In this document: one piece after another, positions 29,158 to 37,733 of the stretch
Layout of the letters: every line of letters starts with the position of its first letter
Numbering within the stretch: the first letter of the stretch is position 1
Assembly: GCF_018129685.1 (NCBI RefSeq)
Contig: NZ_JAFCLG010000005.1
Span: forward strand, 1 to 64,000
Origin: Bradyrhizobium manausense
GTDB taxonomy: Bacteria; Pseudomonadota; Alphaproteobacteria; Rhizobiales; Xanthobacteraceae
DNA: 64,000 nt
Direction: 5' to 3'
Translations under genes and position numbers: made by a program
Notes under the pieces: generated by a model
What the model was told of the DNA's origin: nothing
Seen by the model: only the letters and a program-made list of their open reading frames with translations
Database searches by the model: none

Positions 29158-30042
29158 CTACACAGCCGGCTTCGGCAGACCCGCGATCGCGCAGGCGGCG
29201 CGCAGCGTGTTCACCAGCAGGCAGGCGACGGTCATCTGGCCGACGCCTCCGGGCACCGGCGTCACGGCGCCGGCAACGCCGAGCGCTTCCTGATAGGCGA
29301 CATCGCCGACGAGGCGGGTCTTGCCGTCGGCCTTGGGAATGCGGTTGATGCCGACATCGATCACGGTGGCACCCGGCTTCAGCCAATCGCCGCGCACCAT
29401 CTCGGGCCTGCCGACCGCGGCATAGACGAGATCGGCCTGCTTCACGATTGCAGGCAGGTCGCGCGAGCGCGAATGGGCGATGGTCACCGTGGCGTTCTCG
29501 TTCAGCAGCAATTGCACCAGCGGGCGGCCGACCAGATTGGAGCGGCCGATGACGACGGCGTTCATGCCTTCGAGCGACGGGTGCACGCTCTTGGTCAGGA
29601 TGATGCAGCCGAGCGGCGTACAGGGCGACAGCGCCTCGAAGCCGCCGGCAAGCCGGCCGGCATTGTTCGGATGAAGGCCGTCGACATCCTTGGCGGGATC
29701 GATCGCGTTGATGACGGCCTCGGTGTTCAGGCCCTTCGGCAGCGGCAATTGCACGAGAATGCCGTGCACGGCGGGATCGCGGTTGAGCCTCGCGACCACT
29801 GCCAGCAGGTCGGCCTGCGAGACGTCCGCAGGCAGCTTGTGCTCGAACGAGGCCATGCCTGCGGCCTGCGTTTGCGTATGCTTGGAGCGGACATAGACCT
29901 CGCTGGCGGGATCGTTGCCGACCAGGACCACGGCAAGACCCGGCACCAGATCGTGCTCGCGCTTGACGCGGGCGACTTCGTCGGCGACGCGGGCGCGAAG
30001 GTCTGCAGCGATGACTTTTCCATCGATGATCTTGGCCGTCAT
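29158..30042 (-). CDS. folD: Bifunctional methylenetetrahydrofolate dehydrogenase/cyclohydrolase
   Basis: This enzyme interconverts methylene-, methenyl- and formyl-tetrahydrofolate, feeding purine and formyl-Met synthesis. The 294 residues have the catalytic YVRSK (Tyr and Lys), [34 protein letters not shown] and the C-terminal [10 protein letters not shown]. All family motifs are intact. It is a user of the same one-carbon pool as purH at 59 kb. Confidence 0.95.
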   Translation of the reverse strand: MTAKIIDGKVIAADLRARVADEVARVKREHDLVPGLAVVLVGNDPASEVYVRSKHTQTQAAGMASFEHKLPADVSQADLLAVVARLNRDPAVHGILVQLPLPKGLNTEAVINAIDPAKDVDGLHPNNAGRLAGGFEALSPCTPLGCIILTKSVHPSLEGMNAVVIGRSNLVGRPLVQLLLNENATVTIAHSRSRDLPAIVKQADLVYAAVGRPEMVRGDWLKPGATVIDVGINRIPKADGKTRLVGDVAYQEALGVAGAVTPVPGGVGQMTVACLLVNTLRAACAIAGLPKPAV

Positions 30043-30057
30043 GTCAGCTCCCCAAAA

Positions 30058-30102
30058 GCATGATCCGGAAAAGTGCGAAGCGGTTTTCCGGAAAGATCAT
30101 GC
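30058..30102. repeat. Intergenic palindrome, family G
   Basis: GCATGATCCGGAAAA on the left pairs with TTTTCCGGAAAGATCATGC on the right around a short loop. The core matches the element at 5251-5300. It lies just upstream of folD and could form a stem in the folD leader or be a promoter-proximal site. Confidence 0.75.
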
Positions 30103-30114
30103 GCAAACAACAAG

Positions 30115-30157
30115 CTAAAGCGCGATGACGATTCATCCAAATTTCATTGCGCTTTAG
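30115..30157. repeat. Inverted repeat overlapping a stop codon
   Basis: CTAAAGCGCGATGA and TCATTGCGCTTTAG are 14-base arms with one mismatch. The right arm contains the TAA stop of the DUF167 gene. It follows directly on the family-G element, so the gap holds two back-to-back palindromes. Confidence 0.75.
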
Positions 30158-30477
30158 TCCTTCGATTTGACCGATGCGATCTCGCGCAGCGCCCGAGAAA
30201 GGCCTGCCGGATCGCCGTCGACGGCGACCTGCTTCAACCGTGACGTCGCTCCCGACAGGAGGCTGACGCTGGCCTTGGGTACGCCCAGCGATTTCGCCAG
30301 CAGCGCCAGAACCGCGCGATTGGCCTCGCCACCATCGGCGATGGCCCGCACGCGCACCTTCAACACGCTGCGCCCGTCGGAAAGCTGCTCGATCCCGTCG
30401 ATGCCGTCACGTCCTCCGCGCGGCGTTACCCGAAGCGCGATGCTGACGCCCGTGGAGGAGTTACGCCAGGGTTCCAT
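30154..30477 (-). CDS. YggU/DUF167 family protein
   Basis: A 107-residue protein of the DUF167 family: it has the opening IALRVTPRGGRDGI, the central ADGGEANRAVLALLAKSLGV and ASVSLLSGATSRLK. The fold is known from structures but no activity is assigned. It lies six bases from the yggT gene, the usual partner of this family in proteobacteria. Confidence 0.85.
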   Translation of the reverse strand: MEPWRNSSTGVSIALRVTPRGGRDGIDGIEQLSDGRSVLKVRVRAIADGGEANRAVLALLAKSLGVPKASVSLLSGATSRLKQVAVDGDPAGLSRALREIASVKSKD

Positions 30478-30483
30478 ATGTCC

Positions 30484-30774
30484 CTATGGAACGTAGGGTA
30501 AGACGTATCCTTCCAAGTACAATTCGATCAGCAGCAGCAGGAAGAAGACGATGATCGGCGAGATGTCCAAACCACCAAAAGAGGGCAGACGTCGCCGGAT
30601 CGGGGCCAGGACTGGCTCCGTTATGCGATACAGAAATTCAGCGACTGCCGCGACAAACTGGTTGCGCGTATTGACGACGTTGAACGCAATCAACCAGGAG
30701 AAGATCGCCGCAACGATCAGTATATATCTGTAAAGGCTGATGATTTGAATCAGCACAAAGACGATAGGCTTCAT
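30484..30774 (-). CDS. YggT family membrane protein
   Basis: A 96-residue protein with two membrane helices and the family motif RITEPVLAPIRRRLPSFGGLDISPI between them. It is found with YggU and near cell-division or cation-homeostasis genes in other bacteria; its role is not settled. The start at MKPIVFVLI (30774) was chosen over a 22-residue polar extension. Confidence 0.85.
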   Translation of the reverse strand: MKPIVFVLIQIISLYRYILIVAAIFSWLIAFNVVNTRNQFVAAVAEFLYRITEPVLAPIRRRLPSFGGLDISPIIVFFLLLLIELYLEGYVLPYVP

Positions 30775-30888
30775 GAAGTGGGCTCGTCTCCGAGGGAGCT
30801 GCGTGTCGCTTTCGCTAGATATCGGTTCCCCCCGGTCCAAACAAGGGAAGTCGGTGCCGGGATGGCTAAAACCCCGTTACACCCGTCC

Positions 30889-30916
30889 TTGACTTGACCT
30901 TGGCGGGGACTTAAAT
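30889..30916 (+). promoter_or_regulatory. Candidate promoter of tRNA-Ala
   Basis: TTGACT at 30889-30894 and TTAAAT at 30911-30916 are spaced by 16 bases and end 42 bases before the tRNA gene. This is the best promoter match on the plus strand here. Confidence 0.5.
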
Positions 30917-30958
30917 GGCGCCCGGTTGTCGGCCGCGTTGACCAGAGCGGCCAGCAAA

Positions 30959-31029
<71 letters not shown>

Positions 31030-31034
<5 letters not shown>

Positions 31035-31097
31035 CGCTTCGCCCTTCGGGCTACGCGTGGCGCAGCCATGCAAGAGCCCGAAGGGTGAAGCGTGGTG
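31030..31097. repeat. Palindrome beginning in the tRNA-Ala 3' end, family H
   Basis: The 23-base left arm at 31030-31052 (CACCACGCTTCGCCC then TTCGGGCT) is mirrored at 31075-31097 with one mismatch. The left arm starts with the CACCA of the tRNA, so five bases of the palindrome are tRNA sequence. A GAAGCCCAAAGGGC remnant follows the right arm. Confidence 0.85.
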
Positions 31098-31150
31098 TCC
31101 GGCGAAGCCCAAAGGGCGAAGACGGACTGTCTCCCAGTTTGCAGCTCCCC

Positions 31151-31963
31151 CTACTTCCCCGTAAACCGCGGCGGCCGCTTCTCCATGAAGCTCGCAACCC
31201 CCTCCCGGAAATCGCTTCCGTTCAACGCCACCATCATCTCCCTGTTGGCCTCGATCGTAGCCTCGGCCAGCGTCTGGAACGGCACCTCATAGAGCTGCCG
31301 CTTGATCACGGCCATTGCGCTTGGCGACACGAAGTCGGCGAGATCGCGGGCATAGGCGTAAGTCTCTTCGCGCAGTCTGTCCGGCGAGCAGAGACGGTTC
31401 ACCAGCCCGATCCGCAATGCCTCATTGCTCGAAACGCGGCGCGCCGAGAGCAACAGATCCATCGCATTGGCGTGGCCGACGATGCGCGGCAGCATCCAGC
31501 TGATGCCATGCTCGGCGATCAGGCCCCGCCGCGCGAAGGCCGTCGTGAACACGGTATTGTCCGCAGCAAAGCGCAGATCGCAATAGAGCGCATGCACGAG
31601 GCCGATGCCGGCCGTCGCGCCATTGAGCATCGCGATCACAGGCTTGCCGATCGAGGGATAGAAACCATAGCGCGTCTGCCAGTCGGGCCGGCGATTCATG
31701 TCGAATGGCGGCAGGTTCGTGGCGCGCCTCACGTCGCTGGGATCGAGCCCTTTCAGCGCATCCATGTCGGCGCCGGCGCAGAAGGCGCGGCCGGCGCCCG
31801 TGAGCACGATGACGCGGACATTGTCGTCGGCGTTCGAGGCCTCCATCGCGTGGCGCACGTCGCGCTCCATGGTGGGCGTCCATGCATTCATGCGATCGGG
31901 GCGATTGAGCGTGACGGTCGCGATCTTGTCGCTCACCTCGTAGAGAATGTGTTCGTAGGCCAT
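31151..31963 (-). CDS. Enoyl-CoA hydratase/isomerase family protein
   Basis: The 270-residue crotonase-fold protein has the oxyanion-hole segments GAGRAFCAGADMDAL and NGATAGIGL, and a Glu in GLIAEHGISWMLPR that can serve as the second catalytic acid. The first catalytic Glu of classical hydratases (GGGCE segment) is not present, so it may catalyse another crotonase reaction. Start 31963 follows GGGAGAG. Confidence 0.8.
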   Translation of the reverse strand: MAYEHILYEVSDKIATVTLNRPDRMNAWTPTMERDVRHAMEASNADDNVRVIVLTGAGRAFCAGADMDALKGLDPSDVRRATNLPPFDMNRRPDWQTRYGFYPSIGKPVIAMLNGATAGIGLVHALYCDLRFAADNTVFTTAFARRGLIAEHGISWMLPRIVGHANAMDLLLSARRVSSNEALRIGLVNRLCSPDRLREETYAYARDLADFVSPSAMAVIKRQLYEVPFQTLAEATIEANREMMVALNGSDFREGVASFMEKRPPRFTGK

Positions 31964-32098
31964 CGCGCTCTCCCTTTGCCGGCACGCGTTCGCGCGCACT
32001 CGTTGGCATCGAGTCTAGCATAGTCGGGGATGGAGCAAGGACTTGCGCCAAGTGCCTGGGCCAAGTATCTGCGCCAAAGAGCAGCGCGAAGTCGCGAT

Positions 32099-32893
32099 CT
32101 ACTCGGCGGCTTGCGCCAGCAGCGGCCGGCGCGCCAGCCAGCCGTCGATGAAATGATCCAGCCAGGCGCGTTCCGCGGCATCATGGACGGCACGGTCCGC
32201 GAAATGATGATGCCGCTCGCGCGCGCCGGGCGCGCTGAGGCCGTCATAACCGCGCGTGGTCCAGCAATGCATCATCGCGTAGGTCACGTCAGGATGAAAC
32301 TGCACGCCGAAGGCATTGCCGGTGCGGAACGCCTGGTTCGGGAAATCGTCGCCTTCCGCCAGCAATTCGGCGCCATCAGGCAGCTCAAATCCTTCGCGAT
32401 GCCAGTGGTAGACCTGCGCCGGCCAGTCCGGGCAAAGCGTGTGGCCCGCGGCTGTCGGGCGGATCGGGTAATAGCCGATCTGGGTCAGCGCCTCCGGATG
32501 CGGCGCGACACGCGCGCCGAGCTGCCGTGCCAGCATCTGTGCACCGAGGCAGATACCGAGGAACGGACGCTGTTCGCGCAGCGGAATTTCGATCCAGTCG
32601 ATCTCGCGGCGGATGTAATCGTCCGAATCATTGGCGCTCATCGGACCGCCGAACACAACGGCGCCGGCATGCTGGTCGAGCGTATCAGGCAGTGGATCGC
32701 CGAAGCGCGGCCTGCGGATGTCGAGGCGATGGCCGAGCGCGCGCAGCGCATTGCCGATGCGGCCGGGCGTCGACGACTCCTGGTGCAGGACGATCAGAAC
32801 CGGGCGCCCTGTTTCGGAGGCGGTCGCGCTCGCCGTCCTTCTGGGGAAGGGCACCAATTCTGCGCCACCAAACCTGTTCGTCCGGAACGACAT
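32099..32893 (-). CDS. Class I glutamine amidotransferase family protein
   Basis: A 264-residue GMP-synthase-like amidotransferase domain with nucleophile Cys in GICLGAQM and His in FGVQFHPDV. The acid after His-Pro is Asp where the family usually has Glu. No synthetase domain or partner is adjacent, so it may be a stand-alone gamma-glutamyl hydrolase. It begins about 40 residues before the first beta strand; the true start may be slightly later. Confidence 0.75.
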   Translation of the reverse strand: MSFRTNRFGGAELVPFPRRTASATASETGRPVLIVLHQESSTPGRIGNALRALGHRLDIRRPRFGDPLPDTLDQHAGAVVFGGPMSANDSDDYIRREIDWIEIPLREQRPFLGICLGAQMLARQLGARVAPHPEALTQIGYYPIRPTAAGHTLCPDWPAQVYHWHREGFELPDGAELLAEGDDFPNQAFRTGNAFGVQFHPDVTYAMMHCWTTRGYDGLSAPGARERHHHFADRAVHDAAERAWLDHFIDGWLARRPLLAQAAE

Positions 32894-33032
32894 GGCCTTT
32901 TCGAGTGCTATCGGTTCAAGCCGCCAGCATAGCTAAGCGAAGGTTAACATCGTGTGAGTTTGCGCACACACGCCGATACTCCTGCTTGATGCGGAAGCAA
33001 GCTCCGGGCCACTACGGTTCATCGGAACGGCT

Positions 33033-33812
33033 CTAGTGCCGCTGCCGCTGGAACCGGCTGGTGGCGGACAAGATGAAGCCGCGCGGGAAGAAGCGAAGCG
33101 CGAACGGCACAATCTTGATGCCGAGGCCCGGCAGCACTGCCCGTTTGTTCGCCATCAGGCCACGATAAGCCTGCCGCGCAACGTCGGCGGCAGGGACGTT
33201 GAGAATCGCCGTATCGTGCCCATCGCCAACGCCGGCGCGTCCCTGGAATTCGGTTTGCACCGGCCCCGGGCACAGGACCGTGACGCGCACGCCGCGCGGC
33301 GCGAGCTCCGCCCGCAACGCTTCGGTGAGCGAAATTACATAGGCCTTCGACGCGTAGTATACGGCCATGCCGGGCCCCGGCAGGAAGCCCGCGACCGAGC
33401 CGACATTCAGAAGGCCGCCCTTGTTCCTGATGAGCTGGTCGGCAAAACGCAGCGACAAATCAGTCAGCGCGCGAACATTGACGTCGACGATGCCGACCTG
33501 TTCGCCGCGGTCGCGCTCGACCGCATCGCCGAACACACCGAAGCCGGCATTGTTGACGAGATTGTCGAGCTCGACCTGTTCGGCCGCGAGGGCGGCGGCG
33601 ATTCGCTCGCCCGCATCCGGTTGCTGCAGATCGCAGACGATCACGATCGGCTTCTTGTCGCAGATTCCGGCGAGCTCGTTCGCGAGCGCCTCGAGCCGGT
33701 CCGCGCGCCGCGCCGTCAGCGCGAGCCGGTGCCCATTGGCGGCAAACACGCGCGCCAGCTCGGCGCCGATGCCCGCCGAAGCGCCGGTGATCAAAGTTAC
33801 CCGCTCATTCAC
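33033..33812 (-). CDS. SDR family NAD(P)-dependent oxidoreductase
   Basis: The 259-residue classical SDR has TGASAGIG near residue 8, NNAGFG, a catalytic Ser in VGSVAG and YYASK (Tyr and Lys). The C-terminus has hydrophobic PFALRFFPR. A GTG at 33812 is taken as the start because the family begins at this point; ATG codons at 33869 or 33905 would add 19 or 31 residues of no family resemblance. The substrate is unknown. Confidence 0.75.
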   Translation of the reverse strand: MNERVTLITGASAGIGAELARVFAANGHRLALTARRADRLEALANELAGICDKKPIVIVCDLQQPDAGERIAAALAAEQVELDNLVNNAGFGVFGDAVERDRGEQVGIVDVNVRALTDLSLRFADQLIRNKGGLLNVGSVAGFLPGPGMAVYYASKAYVISLTEALRAELAPRGVRVTVLCPGPVQTEFQGRAGVGDGHDTAILNVPAADVARQAYRGLMANKRAVLPGLGIKIVPFALRFFPRGFILSATSRFQRQRH

Positions 33813-34042
33813 GATCGCAGTCTCTTGAATTTGAACTTTTTTGGCCCCGAAACAGCGGAACAGGAGCATAGGCCGTGCGCGGCAGGCAAGCGGCGCAGGC
33901 AGCATGGCTTCCTGAGCGGGCAGCAGGGAAAGCAGGAAACCACTGGAACTACAGGGGAATTCGGAATCCGAGGGAAGCGGCGCTACATTAAAGTTTCGTC
34001 ATGTGACCCGCACAACCATAAAGAATGCGAGCAAGGCGCATC

Positions 34043-34531
34043 TCAGCCGCCGACAGCGCCATCCCTGACCTGATCGCCGGCACGGTCGGCGACGGCATGC
34101 TTCAGGTCGATCCGGTCGCGCTGGGAAATCCCGAGCAGGTCGGAGGCACGCCAGACCACGTTGTCCTCGAACTCGGTGACCTGACCGTCGGCATAGACCA
34201 GCTCCCACATCATCTGGACGATGCGCTTGCGGCCCTCTTCGTCCAGCGAGCGCATGATGACGCTGGTGAAGTGATAGAGGTCGACCGCCTCGCCTTCGAC
34301 CTGGGTCGCATCCGCAATCAGCCGGTCGGCCGTGCCCCGATCGAGCTTGAAATGGCTTTCGATCAGATTGTGCAGCTTGCTCTGCTCGGCCTGTGTCGGC
34401 CGGCCGTCGAGCGAAACCACGTGGATCAGCAGTGCGGTTGCCGCAAGCCGGTAGTCGCTGTCGCCGAAGGCACGGTCCTGGGCATGAGGAGCAACAATGT
34501 CGGCGATGAATTGGCGCAGCCCGTCGAGCAT
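34043..34531 (-). CDS. TerB-family protein
   Basis: A 162-residue helical protein of the TerB/DjlA-like fold: ATALLIHVVSLDGRPTQAEQ and LVYADGQVTEFEDNVV are the two paired acidic helices that bind metal in TerB. It is named for tellurite resistance, but solitary members occur widely and no ter operon is present here, so a role in metal or stress response is only inferred. Confidence 0.8.
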   Translation of the reverse strand: MLDGLRQFIADIVAPHAQDRAFGDSDYRLAATALLIHVVSLDGRPTQAEQSKLHNLIESHFKLDRGTADRLIADATQVEGEAVDLYHFTSVIMRSLDEEGRKRIVQMMWELVYADGQVTEFEDNVVWRASDLLGISQRDRIDLKHAVADRAGDQVRDGAVGG

Positions 34532-34662
34532 GAGGTCCTACCGAAATCGATGAAGCCGCGGGGAAGCGCAGCCGTTACCAGCCTTATATGAGCGGGAAAC
34601 TCAACCGGCGCAACGTGCGTCAGTTCCGCGCGCTGCATTACGTTTCGGCAATCTGGTCACTC

Positions 34663-34744
34663 CGTCATGGCCGGGCTTGTCCCGGCCATCCACGCATCGC
34701 CGCAGTGAAAGACGTGGATGCCCGGGTAAAGCCCGGGCATGACG
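34663..34744. repeat. Intergenic palindrome, family B
   Basis: CGTCATGGCCGGGCTTGTCC with GCCATCCACG is mirrored by CGTGGATGCCC then GGGCATGACG. It is the mirror image, with small changes, of the element at 12157-12243: the GG/CC exchange occurs in the opposite arm. Confidence 0.85.
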
Positions 34745-34776
34745 ATGGAGGATGTGGCGCACATCTGCCGCCAGAT

Positions 34777-34827
34777 CGTCATTGCGAGCCACCTGGGCCG
34801 CGCTTCACACGAGCTCCTCGCAATGCC
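34777..34827. repeat. Degenerate palindrome, family F
   Basis: CGTCATTGCGAGCCAC and the partial mirror GAGCTCCTCGCAATGCC resemble the outer arms of the element at 13961-14047, but the inner arms have been lost. Confidence 0.5.
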
Positions 34828-34854
34828 GGAGCGTGTGGTGGCCGTCGCCGTCCC

Positions 34855-36264
34855 TCACGGTATCTCGTACACCACCATCTTGTCGGCGATGCCGCGCAGC
34901 GCCGCCTGCTTCTGGATCGGCTTGATCTCGCGCTGCTGAAGAATCTCGGCCACCGCCGGCGCGTCCAGCACCGGACCGGTGATGTGGATCTCCTGCGCGG
35001 TCGACAAGCTCTGCACGCGCGCGGCGATGTTGACGGTCTGGCCGAAATAATCCTGCCGCTCGTTGAGCATCACCGCGAGGCACGGGCCTTCATGGATGCC
35101 GATCTTGACGATGAGATCATCGGTGCCGCGCTGCCTGTTGAGCGCGTCCATCGCCGCGCGCATCCGCAGGCCCGCGACGATCGCATGCTCGGGCCGGATG
35201 AAGGTCGCCATCACGGCATCGCCGATTGTCTTCACCACCGCGCCCTTCTCCGAGGAGATGATCTCGAGCAGCGCGTGAAAGTGTGCACGCACGAGATCGA
35301 AGGCCGCGAGATCGCCGACACGCTCATAAAGCGCGGTCGAGCCCTTCAGATCCGTGAACAGGAAGGTCAGCGAGGTGATCTGCAGCCGCTGGTCGAGGCT
35401 GAGATTGTCCGCCTTGAAGACGTCGCGGAAGGTCTGGTTCGACAACATGCGCTTGGCGGTGAGGAACGGCTTGCGCCGGCCGATCAGATGATGAAGCGCC
35501 TCGGCCGCGATAAACACCGACGGCAACACGCGCACGCCCGCCTGGTTCTCCAGCGACAGCCGCAGCGGCCCCGGCCGCATCGTCGTGGTTCCCGTCGGCG
35601 CCTGCACCTTGTTGTACATGATGGCGAGCTGCTGGCGGTCCTTGGTCGGCTCGCCCTGGACATCGATGAAGTGGGCGGCGTGCGTCACCGGCTCGAAGAT
35701 GATGATGAAGTCGCTCGGGAGTTGCAGCGACATCGTTGCCTTCTCTCCCGCCGGCAGCTCCATCGTATCCAGTGTCACTTCATCGGCCAGCGTGGCAAAC
35801 GATTCCTTGTTGAAGTCGACGCCGGAACTCCAGAATATCTGCTTGAAATATTCCCACACCGGAAGCGTGTTGGGATCGTGGGCGGCGATCCGCCGGACGC
35901 GCGAATTCACGGTGAAGGAGACCTCGACCTGGTCGTCGACGGAAGCCTTGTAGCCGCAGGCGCAGAGCGCGCAGTGATAATCGTCCGGCTTGAGCGCCTT
36001 TAGCGTCGTATGGGCCCCCAGCACACCGCCGCAGCCGGGACACAGCACGTTCCAGCCGAGATCGAACAACCCGAGCCGAGCCGCATGCAGGAAGGCGGAG
36101 ATCGCGTGCTCTTCGTCGACGCCATGCAGCTTGGCGAAGTCGAGGACATTGACGCGATTGAGTTCGTGATCCTCTCCGGTTTCGATCAGAGAGGCGATCG
36201 CATCGACCACCTTCGCGTCGGCGGTCTGCTTCAAAACGGAAAACTGGGCCTGGATGTCGCTCAT
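34855..36264 (-). CDS. Adenylate/guanylate cyclase with N-terminal zinc-ribbon sensor region
   Basis: The 469-residue cytoplasmic protein ends in a class III cyclase domain (about 295-445). It has FLFTDLKGST with the first metal Asp, KTIGDAVMATF with the second, and IGIHEGPC, so it is likely active in making cAMP or cGMP. The N-terminal 290 residues have a Cys4 site, CPGCGG and CALCACG, which resembles a zinc ribbon, and no membrane segment. It is the third gene of a row with a P450 and an exported hydrolase, with a 50-base gap to the P450. Confidence 0.85.
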   Translation of the reverse strand: MSDIQAQFSVLKQTADAKVVDAIASLIETGEDHELNRVNVLDFAKLHGVDEEHAISAFLHAARLGLFDLGWNVLCPGCGGVLGAHTTLKALKPDDYHCALCACGYKASVDDQVEVSFTVNSRVRRIAAHDPNTLPVWEYFKQIFWSSGVDFNKESFATLADEVTLDTMELPAGEKATMSLQLPSDFIIIFEPVTHAAHFIDVQGEPTKDRQQLAIMYNKVQAPTGTTTMRPGPLRLSLENQAGVRVLPSVFIAAEALHHLIGRRKPFLTAKRMLSNQTFRDVFKADNLSLDQRLQITSLTFLFTDLKGSTALYERVGDLAAFDLVRAHFHALLEIISSEKGAVVKTIGDAVMATFIRPEHAIVAGLRMRAAMDALNRQRGTDDLIVKIGIHEGPCLAVMLNERQDYFGQTVNIAARVQSLSTAQEIHITGPVLDAPAVAEILQQREIKPIQKQAALRGIADKMVVYEIP

Positions 36265-36314
36265 GGAGCGCCTCTATTTGGGGTGGATCGCGCTGGCGGC
36301 CAGGCGATGGCCTG

Positions 36315-37682
36315 TCACCGGCGCGTGATACGGAACATGGGTGAGTGGTCCGGCTGGGTCGTGACGACACCATACGGAATGACCGGCGTCGTGTCCGCGA
36401 GCTCGACGCGGAACGCGCCGATAAGTCTCGCCAGCGCCAACACGGACTCGGCCTGTGCGAACGGCGCGCCGATGCAGACGCGCGGGCCCGCCCCGAACGG
36501 CAGATAGGCGAAGCGGTCCGGCTGCTCTTTCGCCATGAAGCGTTTCGGAATGAAGGCGTTCGGCTGATCCCACAATTTCTCGTGACGGTGCAGCAGCCAC
36601 GGCGCGATCATGATGATGTCGCCCTTGCTGACCTCAACTCCGGCCACAATGTCCTTGTCGCGCGCGGCCCGGGCGACGAGGAAGGCCGGCGGATACAGCC
36701 GCATGGTCTCGTCGACCACCGCACGGGTGAATTTCTGTCGGTCGATGTCGGCCATGCTGTCGAGATGCTCGCCGCGCGTCTCGGAGGCAACCTCTTCCTG
36801 CGTGGCAGGATCGAGCGCAAGGAGATAGAGCGCCCAGAACAATGCGGTTGCGGTGGTCTCGTGACCCGCCAGGATCATGGTCGCGACCTCGTCAACGAGC
36901 TGCTCGTCGGAAAAACCCTTGCCTGTCTCGGGGTCCCGTGCCTCGTCCATCAGATCGAACAGATCGCGCGGCGGCGCGCCGTCCTTCTTGCCCGCCGCAC
37001 GCCGTTCGGCGATCAGCATCGCGACAAACTCGGTCCAGCGCTTGCGGAAACGGGCGCGCGCACGATCCACCGGCGTCGGCCACGAGACCGGCAGCACCAT
37101 GTCGAGGAAGTAGGCGCGACCGAGCCGCTCGCCATATTCCATGATGAAGTTGCGCAAGGTCGAGCCGTGCCGATCCATCCCGAACGAGAACATCGTGCGC
37201 CCTGCGATCTCCAGTGTCATGCGCTGCATGACGTCGCGCAGATCGATCGGCTCACCGGTTCGCGTATCCAGCTTTGCGATGGTCTCGTCCAGCACCGCCG
37301 TCATGTGCGGCACGAGATTGACGGTCGCACGCGGCGTGAACGCGGGCGACAGCGTGCGCCGTTGAAACGTCCAGGCGTGACCTTCGGCGAGCAGGAGACC
37401 TTCGCCGAGCACCGGTTGCAGCATGCGAATGCCCGCCGGCGTCCGCGTGTAGTTCTGGTAGTTGCTGACCAGGACGTGCCGGATCGCGTCCGGCTGGTTC
37501 AGGATCAAGCTCTTGTGCAGGAAGAAGCGGCCCTGGATGACCTCTTCCTCGTAGGCGCGCTGGCCCCAGGTGGCGATCATGTTCTGCTTGATGACCGCTA
37601 GCCGGGCAAAGAACGACATATTGTCAGGCGCGCGCGGCGGGGTCGGTGGGATGATGGGCCGACGCACGCTGGCGATGTTCAT
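36315..37682 (-). CDS. Cytochrome P450
   Basis: A 455-residue soluble P450. It has the oxygen-binding helix AGHETTA, the ExxR helix ETMRLYPP, and the heme loop FGAGPRVCIG with ligand Cys403. It lacks a membrane anchor or fused reductase, so it needs a separate ferredoxin. GGGAGAG precedes the ATG. It sits between the exported hydrolase upstream and the cyclase downstream on one strand, with gaps of 51 and 50 bases. Confidence 0.92.
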   Translation of the reverse strand: MNIASVRRPIIPPTPPRAPDNMSFFARLAVIKQNMIATWGQRAYEEEVIQGRFFLHKSLILNQPDAIRHVLVSNYQNYTRTPAGIRMLQPVLGEGLLLAEGHAWTFQRRTLSPAFTPRATVNLVPHMTAVLDETIAKLDTRTGEPIDLRDVMQRMTLEIAGRTMFSFGMDRHGSTLRNFIMEYGERLGRAYFLDMVLPVSWPTPVDRARARFRKRWTEFVAMLIAERRAAGKKDGAPPRDLFDLMDEARDPETGKGFSDEQLVDEVATMILAGHETTATALFWALYLLALDPATQEEVASETRGEHLDSMADIDRQKFTRAVVDETMRLYPPAFLVARAARDKDIVAGVEVSKGDIIMIAPWLLHRHEKLWDQPNAFIPKRFMAKEQPDRFAYLPFGAGPRVCIGAPFAQAESVLALARLIGAFRVELADTTPVIPYGVVTTQPDHSPMFRITRR

Positions 37683-37733
37683 GGCTCTCTCCCGCAGATT
37701 CTCATCGCAGCAAGGGCTTGCGCACTCGATTAG

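Larger units (their letters stand above)
34532..34854. other. Intergenic region with two palindromes
   Basis: These 323 bases upstream of the TerB gene and downstream of the cyclase gene hold a family-B palindrome (34663-34744) and a degenerate family-F copy (34777-34827). I see no gene. Confidence 0.6.
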
